From Parvularcula sp038745625 (GTDB lineage Bacteria; Pseudomonadota; Alphaproteobacteria; Caulobacterales; Parvularculaceae): a stretch of 43,802 nt of DNA. Shown here piece by piece: positions 17,619 through 26,549 of the stretch; the stretch's first letter is position 1; each line of letters opens with the position of its first letter. The translations under genes and the position numbers were made by a program. A model generated the notes under the pieces. That model searched no databases. It was given only the letters and a program-made list of their open reading frames with translations, and was not told the origin of the DNA. The stretch spans positions 1 to 43,802 of the forward strand of contig JBCDLG010000012.1 in assembly GCA_038745625.1 (NCBI GenBank), written 5' to 3'.

Positions 17619-17634
17619 ATGACAACGTTGTCTG
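17619..17634. promoter_or_regulatory. LacI-type operator, copy 1 (sugar-porter promoter)
   Basis: ATGACAACGTTGTCTG, containing the perfect 12-bp palindrome GACAACGTTGTC at 17621-17632, with the central CG typical of LacI-family operators. It lies 53 nt upstream of the sugar-porter start. It matches the 16-mer TTGACAACGTTGTCAA at 13 positions. Similar sites are at 21414, 29835 and 37532, and a half-site at 30101. Confidence 0.75.
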
Positions 17635-17741
17635 GCGCAGTCTTGTACCACTCATGTCAGAAAACGCGACGCGAAATGAGCACAAGATGTCAGCGATTTG
17701 CAGACATAACGCACAAAGCTCACTGCGTCGCGCAGCCGAGG

Positions 17742-18773
17742 TCAAGCACCAGGCGGCGGTCCAACTGAGTCCCGCAAAACGAGCTCATAATCGAGCACGC
17801 GCCTGGTGCTGACGCGCGAGCCGTCACTCTCTTCAAAGGAGCGTATAAGATCCAAGGTCGCCACCGTACCGAAATCAAGAACGGGCTGGCGGACGGTGGT
17901 CAGCGCTGGCCACGTCATCTCAGCGATGTCGGCATCGTCAAAACCCACCACGGAGAAATCGCGCGGCGCGACGAGGCCAAGCTTGTGACCCGCAACGATC
18001 ACGCCTGCGGCCATGTCATCATTCGCCGCGAAAACGGCCGTGGGACGATGGGGCTGCTCGAACAATCGAAGGCCCGCAGCAACACCGGTGGGGAAGTGAA
18101 AATCCCCCTCGATCACCAAATCAGGATCAAACGGAATACCCGCTTCATCGAGCACCGACGCATAGCCGCGAAAACGCTCCTCGGTGGCGCTTTGATCTTC
18201 ACTGCCACGGATAAACGCGATCCGTTTGTGCCCTCGCGCAACCAGCAGTGAGGTGAGGTCGCGCGCTGCTTCGAACTCATCAATCAGCACAGAGACCACA
18301 CAATTGTCGATCGTGTTGACGCCAATCCGGGCCACGCTGACGCCCTGATCCGTCAACCAACGACTGATGCCATCAACGTCCGCAAAAGGCGGAACAAGAA
18401 TGACCCCGTCAGGCTTGTTCCGCTCCAGATGGCGTTCAAACCGCCGCTTGAAGGCCTCAACCAAATTTCCTCTGTGATCAGACATGATCGAGACGAGTAG
18501 CTGATAGCCGCCGTCCTGACAGACCTGGAGAGCGCCCGCCTGGATACAGTGGATATAGGTGCCGGTTGTTGCATGGTTGATCAGATGAACCTGATAGCTT
18601 CTCCGGCTGCGGAGTGATCTCGCCGACGCGCTGGGGATGTAGCCGAGGTTTTTGGCCGCGGTTTTCACGCGGACACGCAAGGCGTCCTGCACATGGGGCT
18701 CATTGTTGATCACCCGGGAAACGGTCTTGACAGACACGCCAGCCAGCTTGGCCACATCCAACATCGTCGCCAT
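17742..18773 (-). CDS. LacI-family transcriptional regulator
   Basis: Protein of 343 aa. The N-terminal helix-turn-helix (residues 4-25) is LDVAKLAGVSVKTVSRVIN, followed by the hinge region GYIPSASARSLRS. The rest is the periplasmic-binding-protein-like sensor domain (FAANDDMAAG, FSVVGFDD, TTVRQP). It is a cytoplasmic sugar-responsive repressor or activator. It lies three nt after the GPH transporter gene and 175 nt before the sugar-porter gene, and has GGAGG nine nt before its ATG. Its likely binding site is the palindrome near TTGACAACGTTGTCAA found in five promoter regions of the window. One of them lies upstream of its own operon, so autoregulation is likely. The effector is not readable; glucose, a glucoside or a phosphorylated ED intermediate are candidates. 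Confidence 0.93.
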   Translation of the reverse strand: MATMLDVAKLAGVSVKTVSRVINNEPHVQDALRVRVKTAAKNLGYIPSASARSLRSRRSYQVHLINHATTGTYIHCIQAGALQVCQDGGYQLLVSIMSDHRGNLVEAFKRRFERHLERNKPDGVILVPPFADVDGISRWLTDQGVSVARIGVNTIDNCVVSVLIDEFEAARDLTSLLVARGHKRIAFIRGSEDQSATEERFRGYASVLDEAGIPFDPDLVIEGDFHFPTGVAAGLRLFEQPHRPTAVFAANDDMAAGVIVAGHKLGLVAPRDFSVVGFDDADIAEMTWPALTTVRQPVLDFGTVATLDLIRSFEESDGSRVSTRRVLDYELVLRDSVGPPPGA

Positions 18774-18776
18774 GGC

Positions 18777-20174
18777 TTACGGCCTCCCCTGGTCGGCGCC
18801 GCGCTCCTGCAGCGCGGCCACGATCTGCGCATGCCGCGCGCGACTGATGGGCCAACGCGAAAGCACCACCAAGGACAGCGCCAAACAGACCGACGGCACG
18901 AGACTGATGTAGAGAGAGACGGTCCGGATCGTCGCCGCGCTTTGCTCAGACTGCGCCGCATCAAACCCCGCCATGGACAGCATCAGGCCCGCGGCAAATC
19001 CCATCGTGCCGCTGGCCACCTTCTGCACCAACAGGACAGATCCGAACACCACCGCCTCGTTCCTCTCACCAATTTCCCACTGCACATACTCAACCATGTC
19101 GGGGACAAATGACCAGATCAAAACGGCGTAGGCCCCTGATCCAATGGCAAAGAATGTGATCTGCAAGGGAATCCCTGCCATCAATAGCGGCTTCGTGATA
19201 GCCAAATGCAGGCCTGCGGTGACGAAGATCACACTGGCCGCGACCCAGCACCGCCGCTTGCCAAAGCGCCGGGCAGCCAGGGTCCAGAGCGGCACAGAGA
19301 TCAGCGTCGCCAACGAGAACGCGCTGAGGATTGTTTCCTGCCGCGCGAACGACCCGGCATTCACGTCAATGTAGAAGGCAAAGGTGTTGTAGAAGCTGGC
19401 ATGCGCGCAAGCTTGGAAGAAGATGAGCGCCAGCAAAACGTGAAGGCCGCGGCCCTTGCGGACAGCGGACCAAAAGGACCGCAAGGAGAGCTCGGGCTCC
19501 GTGCTGGCCCCAGGCGGCGCCTTTTCCTCGGTCATCAAAAAACAGATGATCAGACAGATCGTGGCGCCCGCAGCACCGACAAAGGCAGCGAGCGAAAATC
19601 CCCAGGCCGACGTCTCATCGCCGCCGCCCAAGAATCGCACTGTTGGAAACCAGAGTGTTGAGACGATCAAAAGCCCCGTCAGCGCACCAAACATTCTCGC
19701 GCCGGAGAGCGAGGTTCTCTCAACGCTATCGAACGACAGTCGGGATGAAAGGGCTGAGTACGGAACGGCGACGATCGTGTAGGCCGTCCGAAAGAGAATA
19801 TGCACGACCACGAGGGCCGCAATCAACGCCGATCCCTCAAGCGGGACCCGCCAGAACAGCAGCACGAAGGCCGCAGCCAAGATGAAGCCGCCCACGACCA
19901 AGAACGGTCTGTAGGTGCCGTAGCGCGAGGTGTTCCGCTGCGCCAACGACGCCACAAGAGGGTCGGTGACCCCATCCCAGAGCAAGCCGACAAAATAAAT
20001 GAGACCCGCCACCGCTGGCGGCAGCCCAACAACATTCGTGTACCAATAAATGAGCAAAAGCGATAGGGTGTTCCAGTAGATGTTGAGCCCCAGATCGCCA
20101 ACGCCGTAGCCCACCAAGTGCTTTACAGGGCTCGATACCTGCTCCGCCTTTTTCAACACGGGACCCTTCTCCAT
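18777..20174 (-). CDS. GPH-family (glycoside-pentoside-hexuronide) cation symporter
   Basis: Protein of about 465 aa with roughly 12 helices. The N-terminal YGVGDLGLNIYWNT and LWDGVTDPLVASLAQR are the MelB/GPH signature; a central cytoplasmic loop and FVPDMVEYVQWEIG in the second half also fit. It likely imports a glucoside or disaccharide by symport. It sits between gluconolactonase and lacI genes in a three-gene unit. The ATG at 20174 begins MEKGPVLKK; a GTG at 20198 is equally open, and neither has a convincing ribosome site. Confidence 0.88.
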   Translation of the reverse strand: MEKGPVLKKAEQVSSPVKHLVGYGVGDLGLNIYWNTLSLLLIYWYTNVVGLPPAVAGLIYFVGLLWDGVTDPLVASLAQRNTSRYGTYRPFLVVGGFILAAAFVLLFWRVPLEGSALIAALVVVHILFRTAYTIVAVPYSALSSRLSFDSVERTSLSGARMFGALTGLLIVSTLWFPTVRFLGGGDETSAWGFSLAAFVGAAGATICLIICFLMTEEKAPPGASTEPELSLRSFWSAVRKGRGLHVLLALIFFQACAHASFYNTFAFYIDVNAGSFARQETILSAFSLATLISVPLWTLAARRFGKRRCWVAASVIFVTAGLHLAITKPLLMAGIPLQITFFAIGSGAYAVLIWSFVPDMVEYVQWEIGERNEAVVFGSVLLVQKVASGTMGFAAGLMLSMAGFDAAQSEQSAATIRTVSLYISLVPSVCLALSLVVLSRWPISRARHAQIVAALQERGADQGRP

Positions 20175-20227
20175 CTGGCGGTCTGGCGAACCAACCACCT
20201 ACAACTCTGTGCACCGCCTATTGCCGC

Positions 20228-21256
20228 CTAAGCCCAACGAAGCCCGCGCACCTTTGTTCTCACCTTCACCAGGCGCCGTCCAGACGTGATGAACAGTGAC
20301 CGGCCGTCCTCGCCAAAGGCGCAGTTGCCGGTCGGCTCGCCCAAAACGATCCGCCCCAGAAGTACGCCCTTAGGATCAAGGACCAAAACACCGCCCGGCC
20401 CCGCCGCGAAGACTGTGCCGTCTGCTGCCACAGCCAAGCCGTCGCACAAACCCGGCTCGCCCGCCATCGAAAGCGCCGCCGCCTCAAACCAACGCTCATC
20501 GGCCGCAACCTGCCCATCAGCCCCCAAAAGCAGCCTACGGATATAGTGATCCTCTGGGTCAGACTGCGAGATATAGAGCGCGCGATCATCCGGCGACAAG
20601 GCAATCCCGTTAGGAAACGTCATATCACTCAGTAGACGCTCGATTATGCCCGACGGTCGCAACCGATAGACACCGTTTTCGTCCATGGCTTTGAGCGGTG
20701 ACTGTCCCAGCCCCTCAAGACCATAGGGCGGATCGGTAAAGTAAAGCGTGCCGTCCTGGGCGAAGACCAGATCATTGGGGCTGTTGAATGCCCGCCCTTC
20801 GAAACGGCCCACGACGGTGGCACGGCTGTGGCGGTCGACGTCCAGACGCTCGACAGAACGGCGGCCGTGGTTGCAAATGAAAAGCGTGCCGTCATCGTCA
20901 CACCAAAGGCCGTTCGAACCTGGCTCCCGAAAACCCTCCGACTGCGCCGCATCAATCCCCGACGGCGAAAGAAAAACCGATAGGCCAGCCGCCGCACTCC
21001 AGCGATAGGCTTTGTTCTCCGGCACATCACTGAAATAGAGACAGCTCCGCATACGGTCCCAGGTTGGCCCTTCAGACCATGTGAAACCCTCCGCTAGCTG
21101 CTCGATCTCGGCCGCTGGATCGAGGACTGTCGCAAGGGCATCCATCAGAACTTCAATGGATGCACCAACGGCCACATGCCGATCGGAAGCGAGAGCTGTC
21201 CCGGCCAGGAGCGCGGCGCCCCCAACCATTGTTTCACGGCGCGACCATGGCTTCAT
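20228..21256 (-). CDS. SMP-30/gluconolactonase-family sugar lactonase, probably exported
   Basis: Protein of 342 aa. The six-bladed propeller keeps the metal-site residues: Glu in EGPTW, Asn in SPNDLVF and Asp in LCDGLAV; PNGIALSPD is also conserved. The family opens sugar lactones such as glucono-1,5-lactone. The N-terminus MKPWSRRETMVGGAALLAGTA has twin arginines before a hydrophobic stretch, so export by Tat is plausible. It is the first gene of the unit that continues to the GPH permease and lacI. With GntP and GntK (35591-37488) it would make a periplasmic lactone to gluconate to 6-phosphogluconate route. Confidence 0.88.
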   Translation of the reverse strand: MKPWSRRETMVGGAALLAGTALASDRHVAVGASIEVLMDALATVLDPAAEIEQLAEGFTWSEGPTWDRMRSCLYFSDVPENKAYRWSAAAGLSVFLSPSGIDAAQSEGFREPGSNGLWCDDDGTLFICNHGRRSVERLDVDRHSRATVVGRFEGRAFNSPNDLVFAQDGTLYFTDPPYGLEGLGQSPLKAMDENGVYRLRPSGIIERLLSDMTFPNGIALSPDDRALYISQSDPEDHYIRRLLLGADGQVAADERWFEAAALSMAGEPGLCDGLAVAADGTVFAAGPGGVLVLDPKGVLLGRIVLGEPTGNCAFGEDGRSLFITSGRRLVKVRTKVRGLRWA

Positions 21257-21563
21257 CGGACGACAACTCCGTTTGCAAGCACAGCGGCGGGATGGCGGCT
21301 GACGGCGCCGACCCGCACATTGCCCTCACCCAGCTGGAAAGAGACCATGAGCAAACCCCAGCGGGCGCCCAATGACCAAAACCCGGGGCTTGGCAAAGCC
21401 ATTGGGCGCAGAATTGACTACGTTGTCAACGTGTGATGTGAACGATGTTCAGGGTCTGTGGCCCAAAGAGCTGCGAGAGCGCGGCATGGATTTTTCCGCC
21501 GCGGATCAATAAGATCGCCCATCAGAAGGCTTCGCAAGCGCAGCACGGAAGAGGAGCGGAACG
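21257..21563. other. Divergent intergenic region, gluconolactonase operon versus halogenase 1
   Basis: A 307-nt gap with starts facing away from each other. It contains the operator copy at 21414-21429 and a small inverted repeat TGAAC-GAT-GTTCA at 21439-21451. Promoter hexamers are not clear. Open frames here are short and without motifs. Confidence 0.5.
21414..21429. promoter_or_regulatory. LacI-type operator, copy 2 (gluconolactonase / halogenase 1)
   Basis: TTGACTACGTTGTCAA, differing from TTGACAACGTTGTCAA at one position. It is 157 nt upstream of the gluconolactonase start on one side and 134 nt upstream of halogenase 1 on the other, so it could control either or both. Confidence 0.75.
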
Positions 21564-23114
21564 GTGGGAGCGGTCACATCAGTGGTCATTGTCGGCGGCG
21601 GCACGGCAGGCTGGATCACGGCCGGTGTTCTCGCCGCGCGGCATCGGCGCGATGGGCAGTCGACGCTCTCTATACAGCTGATTGAGTCGCCGAACATTCC
21701 GATCATTGGTGTTGGCGAAGGCACCTGGCCAACAATGCGCGCGACGCTCCGAAGCATCGGCATCAGCGAAAACGACTTCGTCCGAGAATGCGATACTGCC
21801 TTCAAGCAAGGGTCAAAGTTCTGCCGATGGGTCGATGGGTCCGATACGGACTGTTATTATCACCCCTTCGATCTGCCCCTCGGCTTTTTCGAGACCAATC
21901 TCGCGCCCCACTGGTTGGAACGTGACCGCGGGCTGTCATTCTCGCAAGCCGTGTGTCCACAAGAGGAGGTGTGCGAGGCCTTTCTCGCTCCCAAATCACC
22001 GCACACGCCGGAATATGCCGGGACGACGAACTACGCCTATCACCTCAACGCGGGGAAGTTCTCGGAATTTCTTAAAGCTCACTGCACGCAAAAACTCGGT
22101 GTGGAGCTAATCCTTGATGACGTTGTGGATGCGCAGGCGGCAGACAATGGCGATATCGCCGCGGTCCTGACGAAGGAGCATGGAGCAATCGCTGGAGACC
22201 TCTTCATCGATTGCACGGGTTTTCGCTCTTTGCTGCTTGGCGGCCACTATGGTGTTGGACGTCGGAGCGTCGAAGACACGCTGTTCGCTGACACCGCTAT
22301 TGCGGTGCAAGTCCCGTATGCTGACAACCAGCCGATTGCTTCCCAGACGACGTCGACCGCGCAAGAGGCGGGGTGGATTTGGGATATTGGCCTCAGCAAA
22401 CGCCGGGGCGTCGGCCATGTGTTCAGCAGTGCCTATACGACGGAAGAGCAAGCGAGCGAAGCCCTACTCTCTTATGTGAAGAGCACCGGCGGTGACACGG
22501 CCAATCTATCGATGCGAACCCTTGCCCTTAATGCAGGGTACCGGGAAGAATTTTGGCGCAACAATTGTGTGGCGGTTGGCCTCTCCGCTGGTTTTCTTGA
22601 ACCGCTTGAGGCATCGGCGATTGTCCTGATCGAGCTGTCGGCGAAGATGATCGCCGATCAGCTGCCTGCGACGCGCGATGCGATGGATATCGTTGCCAAG
22701 CGCTTTAATCGGACATTCCACTATCGGTGGGAACGGATCATCGAGTTTTTGAAGCTGCATTACCTCCTCAGCAAAAGGACGGATACAGCTTTCTGGCGAG
22801 ACAATCGCGCCGAGAGCAGCATTCCCGCGAGCCTGCAAGAGAACTTGCAACTGTGGGCCGAACAGCCGCCTTGGCAGTTCGACTTTGATCACCAAAACGA
22901 AGTCTTCCCGGCCGCAAGCTATCAATATGTCCTTTACGGCATGGGATTTCGCACGCGAGCCGCGCCGCGAGGGCTTGCTGATGCCGACCGCCGCGCCGCG
23001 GAGCTTCAGTTTAACAAGGTGGCCAACGCGGCGCGCAGCCTGGTTAGCAAACTTCCATCGCACAAAGACTATCTTACCGCTCTCAATGACCCCGCAGTGA
23101 TGAAGGCATCCTGA
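21564..23114 (+). CDS. Flavin-dependent halogenase-like protein, variant motifs (halogenase 1)
   Basis: Protein of 516 aa of the tryptophan-halogenase family. The FAD-binding GGGTAGW is at residues 11-17. The catalytic lysine of the family is kept (K81 in TAFKQGSKF). The family's W-x-W-x-I-P motif, which keeps the enzyme from acting as a monooxygenase, reads WIWDIG at 271-276 (P changed to G). The Glu-Ser pair near the active site is Glu-Ala (E349-A350 in EPLEASA). GTG start at 21564 with GGAG seven nt upstream. It is convergent with halogenase 2, with three nt between the stops. Whether it halogenates or has drifted to another flavin reaction is open. Its promoter region shares the LacI-type operator. 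Confidence 0.85.
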   Translation: MGAVTSVVIVGGGTAGWITAGVLAARHRRDGQSTLSIQLIESPNIPIIGVGEGTWPTMRATLRSIGISENDFVRECDTAFKQGSKFCRWVDGSDTDCYYHPFDLPLGFFETNLAPHWLERDRGLSFSQAVCPQEEVCEAFLAPKSPHTPEYAGTTNYAYHLNAGKFSEFLKAHCTQKLGVELILDDVVDAQAADNGDIAAVLTKEHGAIAGDLFIDCTGFRSLLLGGHYGVGRRSVEDTLFADTAIAVQVPYADNQPIASQTTSTAQEAGWIWDIGLSKRRGVGHVFSSAYTTEEQASEALLSYVKSTGGDTANLSMRTLALNAGYREEFWRNNCVAVGLSAGFLEPLEASAIVLIELSAKMIADQLPATRDAMDIVAKRFNRTFHYRWERIIEFLKLHYLLSKRTDTAFWRDNRAESSIPASLQENLQLWAEQPPWQFDFDHQNEVFPAASYQYVLYGMGFRTRAAPRGLADADRRAAELQFNKVANAARSLVSKLPSHKDYLTALNDPAVMKAS

Positions 23115-23117
23115 GGT

Positions 23118-24617
23118 CTACGCTTGCCTGGGTGACGGCGCGGCGCAATAGCGCTTGATGAACTCATGATGCGGGGGCATGGCAGCGACCGCTTTATCGA
23201 TGTTGCTCTTGAGCGACCCAAGCGCACCTTGCAGCTGTTCATCCGTCATCATCTTCGGCAGCTGGTGCCCAGACCTCCAAGTCAAACGCTGCCCCATCAT
23301 GACTTGTAACCACGAGTCGAGACGAAACAGCTCATCCGGTCCTTGATAGGTATGGAAACTCTCTTGGAACAAGGCAATTCGTTGGCTGAGGGAATGCGAG
23401 ATATCCATCGTGCGGCAGCGATCCCAAAAAGGCTCTCCCTCGCGCTGGTTGGCGTGGTAGTGCAGCACAATGAAATCGCGCAAATGCTCCATGTCTTTGC
23501 GGCTTTCCTCGTTATACTGATCGCTTAAGGCATCCGTGTCATCGGCAAAGGGGAAGAGTTGAATGAGCCGCGTCACCGCGTATTGGATAAGGTGGATGCT
23601 GGTCGATTCGAGTGGTTCAACAAACCCGCTCGAGAGACCCAGGGCGAGACAATTCTTAACCCAGACTTTATCCCGTGTCCCTGTGCGGAACCGGATCAGC
23701 CGCGGATCGGTGACCGTCGCGCCATCGACAGCGCCAAGGAGGCGCTGTCGCGCTTCGTCGTCGGAAAGATGGTCACTGCAGTAGACCAGCCCATTGCCAA
23801 CGCGGTGCTGCAGGGGAATTTTCCATCGCCAGCCCGCATCATGAGCGACAGCGCGTGTGTACGGACGAGCGCTCTCCGTCGCCTCCGTCTGGACGGCCAA
23901 TGCCCGGTCACAAGGCAACATAGCCGTCCAATCGACAAAGGCTGACCCAAGGGCGTCGCCGATCAACAGCGCTCGAAACCCCGTGCAGTCGATGAAGAAA
24001 TCGCCTTCGACCACATCGCCCGATTCAAGGCTCAGGGACGCGATGCGTCCATCCTCCGGGTGCTGGTGGACAGCCTCGATTTTGCCCTCGATCCTTTTAA
24101 CGCCGTTGTTCTCGCTGATCTCACGGAGCAGCTTTGCGTAAAGCGACGCATCGAGATGATAGGCGTAGCTGATGGTCGCTTGATCGGATGTAGCGAACCG
24201 TTCCGCCTCTGCTGCTTGCAGCTCAAAGCAATAGTCATCAAGCGGACCAGCCAGACCGCGCCGCGATGCTTCGTGCCAGATATGCTGGAAGTTCGCGATC
24301 CAGGTGGACTTGCCGACCTGTCCGAAAGCATGAATGTACCGGTCGCCCTCCCGCCCCCAATTCTCAAACGCGATGCCGAGCTTGAAGGTGGCTTGGGTCG
24401 CGCGCATGAAATGCTGTTCGTCAAGACCCAGGAGGCGGTGAAAGGTCTGATGGGTCGGGATCGTCGCCTCACCAACACCGATCGTTCCGATGGCGTCCGA
24501 TTCCACAAGCGTGATATCAAGCAGTGGACCCAAATGGCGCGACAGCGCGGCAGCAGCAATCCAACCGGCTGTCCCGCCTCCGGCAATCACCACTTTCTTC
24601 ACTGCTCCAGCTGACAT
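23118..24617 (-). CDS. Flavin-dependent halogenase, canonical motifs (halogenase 2)
   Basis: Protein of 499 aa. GGGTAGW is at residues 13-19, catalytic lysine K79 in ATFKLGI (the same number as in PrnA and RebH), WRWKIP at 263-268 and E337-S338 in VEPLESTS. All motifs for an FADH2-dependent halogenase are present. Characterised relatives with this TonB-receptor gene context, such as BrvH, brominate indole in vitro; the natural substrate of the group is unknown. ATG at 24617 with GAGG seven nt upstream, 10 nt after the cupin gene. No flavin reductase gene is adjacent, so reduced FAD must come from elsewhere. Confidence 0.92.
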   Translation of the reverse strand: MSAGAVKKVVIAGGGTAGWIAAAALSRHLGPLLDITLVESDAIGTIGVGEATIPTHQTFHRLLGLDEQHFMRATQATFKLGIAFENWGREGDRYIHAFGQVGKSTWIANFQHIWHEASRRGLAGPLDDYCFELQAAEAERFATSDQATISYAYHLDASLYAKLLREISENNGVKRIEGKIEAVHQHPEDGRIASLSLESGDVVEGDFFIDCTGFRALLIGDALGSAFVDWTAMLPCDRALAVQTEATESARPYTRAVAHDAGWRWKIPLQHRVGNGLVYCSDHLSDDEARQRLLGAVDGATVTDPRLIRFRTGTRDKVWVKNCLALGLSSGFVEPLESTSIHLIQYAVTRLIQLFPFADDTDALSDQYNEESRKDMEHLRDFIVLHYHANQREGEPFWDRCRTMDISHSLSQRIALFQESFHTYQGPDELFRLDSWLQVMMGQRLTWRSGHQLPKMMTDEQLQGALGSLKSNIDKAVAAMPPHHEFIKRYCAAPSPRQA

Positions 24618-24627
24618 CAGACGCCCT

Positions 24628-25638
24628 CTATCGATTGATCCGTTTCAGGATGGTGGCACGCAACCGCCTGGCTAGCCCAGGGTCGAGCTCACCCAAAGCA
24701 CCGCGGCTTTCGAGTGGTAAATGGTCGGAGGCTGACGCTGGATCTCCGAAAATATAGTGATCGAAGATTGATTTCCATGCGTCCTTTTCTCGCTGAGGAC
24801 GACCTCTGAGGCTCAACAGCGCATGCCACAGCGTCACATCGGGGGAGTCATAGAAGTCCGGAGACCGATTCCACCAATAGTTGATCATCGCGTTGAAACT
24901 GTCGAGCGCCTCGACTTGGTGCCACCACATGCCGGGGTAGTAGAGCATATCGCCAGGCGCGAGATCGGCCACGATGGCATGCTCAAGCGCCTCGGCCGCG
25001 CGGGGATACAGCTGAAGATCTGGGTCCCGAAAATCCACCAGACTGATGACCTGACCGCCTGGTGTCCGCTCCAACGGACCCGGATAGAGGTTGGCCACCT
25101 GGCCCGGCGGAAAAAGCGTGAACCGGCGGCGTCCCACCACGTTGCAAACGAGGTTGTCGGAAAGATCGTAATGCGCTGCCGCCACGGTTCTGTTTCCCAT
25201 CCAGATGCTGACCATCGGCGGCGAATGGCGGGACATGACGCCCTCTGACGATATACCGTTGCCATCCAAGAGACCTGGAAGGTAGGAGCTGACATCGGTG
25301 GAGCCGATATAAGTCGCATGCGGCTCATCTTGATCCATCGCCGCTTTGATCTCGCCAAAGGCCTGCGCCAACGGCATACGATCAGCGGCGAAGTTAAACC
25401 CCGTGAGCGTTTCGTTGTAGGCAAAACGGCCATTGATCTCCGCTGGCCCCTGATAGCGAAGCACCTCGCGACCAGCGTCAAACTCGAGAAGGTACGCCAT
25501 GGCATCGTCCGCTGACTGAAGGCCCGCGGCCACTAGTGGCCAGTCCCGCGCCGCGCCCGCCAGAACGACGGGGTCATCACCTTGGATCACATCGTCAAGA
25601 TGAACATCCAGCGCCTCAATCCTCTGAGCTTGCTTCAC
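24628..25638 (-). CDS. Cupin-like JmjC-domain Fe(II)/2-oxoglutarate oxygenase
   Basis: Protein of 336 aa of the cupin_8/JmjC type (FIH-like fold). The iron ligands are visible as H156-x-D158 in AAHYDLSDN and H240 in GMWWHQVEAL. GRRRFTLFPPGQ and PGDMLYYPGMWWH are the usual flanking blocks. Relatives hydroxylate protein side chains, but this branch has no proven target. Start is a GTG at 25638 with AGGTGA upstream. It lies between sapC (30 nt) and halogenase 2 (10 nt) in one transcription direction, which suggests joint action with the halogenase. Confidence 0.88.
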   Translation of the reverse strand: MKQAQRIEALDVHLDDVIQGDDPVVLAGAARDWPLVAAGLQSADDAMAYLLEFDAGREVLRYQGPAEINGRFAYNETLTGFNFAADRMPLAQAFGEIKAAMDQDEPHATYIGSTDVSSYLPGLLDGNGISSEGVMSRHSPPMVSIWMGNRTVAAAHYDLSDNLVCNVVGRRRFTLFPPGQVANLYPGPLERTPGGQVISLVDFRDPDLQLYPRAAEALEHAIVADLAPGDMLYYPGMWWHQVEALDSFNAMINYWWNRSPDFYDSPDVTLWHALLSLRGRPQREKDAWKSIFDHYIFGDPASASDHLPLESRGALGELDPGLARRLRATILKRINR

Positions 25639-25668
25639 CAGATCACCTAGGCCAAGGCCTTCCTCCCC

Positions 25669-26397
25669 TCACGAACGCTCCATCTTCTTTCGGTTCTTCA
25701 GCTCCAAGAGATAGGGGATATTGGTCAGTGATGCCGCAGCGTGAATGGCCAAGGTCAAGAACCCCGATCCATTGAGCTCTTTGAGCACCTCAGCGCTCAA
25801 ACCCGCAATCTTCTCTTCACTGACGGCCATACACTGATCGATGGTGTATTGCTCCGTATCACTTAGGCTGAGGCGCAGGCTGACGGGCTCGAGGATCTCT
25901 GCTTTCTCGAAAGCCGCAAACATGGGCTCACTGAGGGCATGGCCGTCATTGATCGCTTGCAACACACCGGTAACGTGATCGAGATAGGCCGAGTTGCCGC
26001 CATGGGGCAGGAAGACAAACTCGCCCTCGTCCTCGCTCACGCGCGGATGATCAAGGTCAATATGAACCACCGGGTCGCCACCGGGCGCGCCATCCGATGT
26101 CGCCCTCAGGCCAATCAGAAACGGGCCACGCTGCTGGATCGCCGGGACGTAGCGAGCATTCCACCGGCCATCGGCCAAGAACAGATTTTCGTCGAGATCG
26201 AGACCAAGAAGCGCGACCGCTTGCAGTCCTCCGTCCGCGTTGTTGCGAAAGACGATCGGATATTCTTTCTGCAGCTCACGGAACTCTGTCGGAAACACCG
26301 GAACCTGATTGACGCTGTCACCGAAGCGTGCGTCAAACCCCGTCATGACACGGAGGTTTTGGTGCTCGACATTGTTGAGCGGTACGTTCCTCGGCAT
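25669..26397 (-). CDS. SapC-family protein
   Basis: Protein of 242 aa with no signal peptide or membrane segment. The N-terminus MPRNVPLNNVEHQNLRV and the segments VFPTEFRELQKEYPIVFR and LFLADGRWNARYVPA match the SapC family, named after an S-layer-linked gene. The function is unknown. Members are regularly found next to TonB receptors, cupin_8 proteins and tryptophan-halogenase-like proteins. The ATG at 26397 is preferred; GGAG lies 11 nt before it, and the frame is open to 26433 with weaker starts. A UUCG hairpin separates it from the receptor gene. Confidence 0.85.
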   Translation of the reverse strand: MPRNVPLNNVEHQNLRVMTGFDARFGDSVNQVPVFPTEFRELQKEYPIVFRNNADGGLQAVALLGLDLDENLFLADGRWNARYVPAIQQRGPFLIGLRATSDGAPGGDPVVHIDLDHPRVSEDEGEFVFLPHGGNSAYLDHVTGVLQAINDGHALSEPMFAAFEKAEILEPVSLRLSLSDTEQYTIDQCMAVSEEKIAGLSAEVLKELNGSGFLTLAIHAAASLTNIPYLLELKNRKKMERS

Positions 26398-26487
26398 ACG
26401 ACCGGTCACTCCTTTCTTTTCCAGGATCAACACTATGCACCAGCGAGCGGCGCGGCACCAGGGATCTCACTGCGGGGCCCTGAAACA

Positions 26488-26519
26488 AGAGGAGCCACCG
26501 CCGAAGCCGTGACCCCTCT
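26488..26519 (-). terminator. UUCG hairpin between TonB receptor and sapC (attenuator or terminator)
   Basis: Read on the minus strand, AGAGGGGTCAC, a mismatched G, GC, loop TTCG, GC, G, GTGGCTCCTCT: a 13-bp stem with one internal mismatch and two wobble pairs, capped by a C(UUCG)G tetraloop. TGTTTC follows, a short U-rich tail. It sits about 30 nt after the receptor stop and about 90 nt before the sapC start. It probably ends most receptor transcripts and lets a fraction continue into sapC-cupin-halogenase. Confidence 0.6.
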
Positions 26520-26549
26520 TTCGCTTTGGACACGTTTCGGGAGGGTGCC

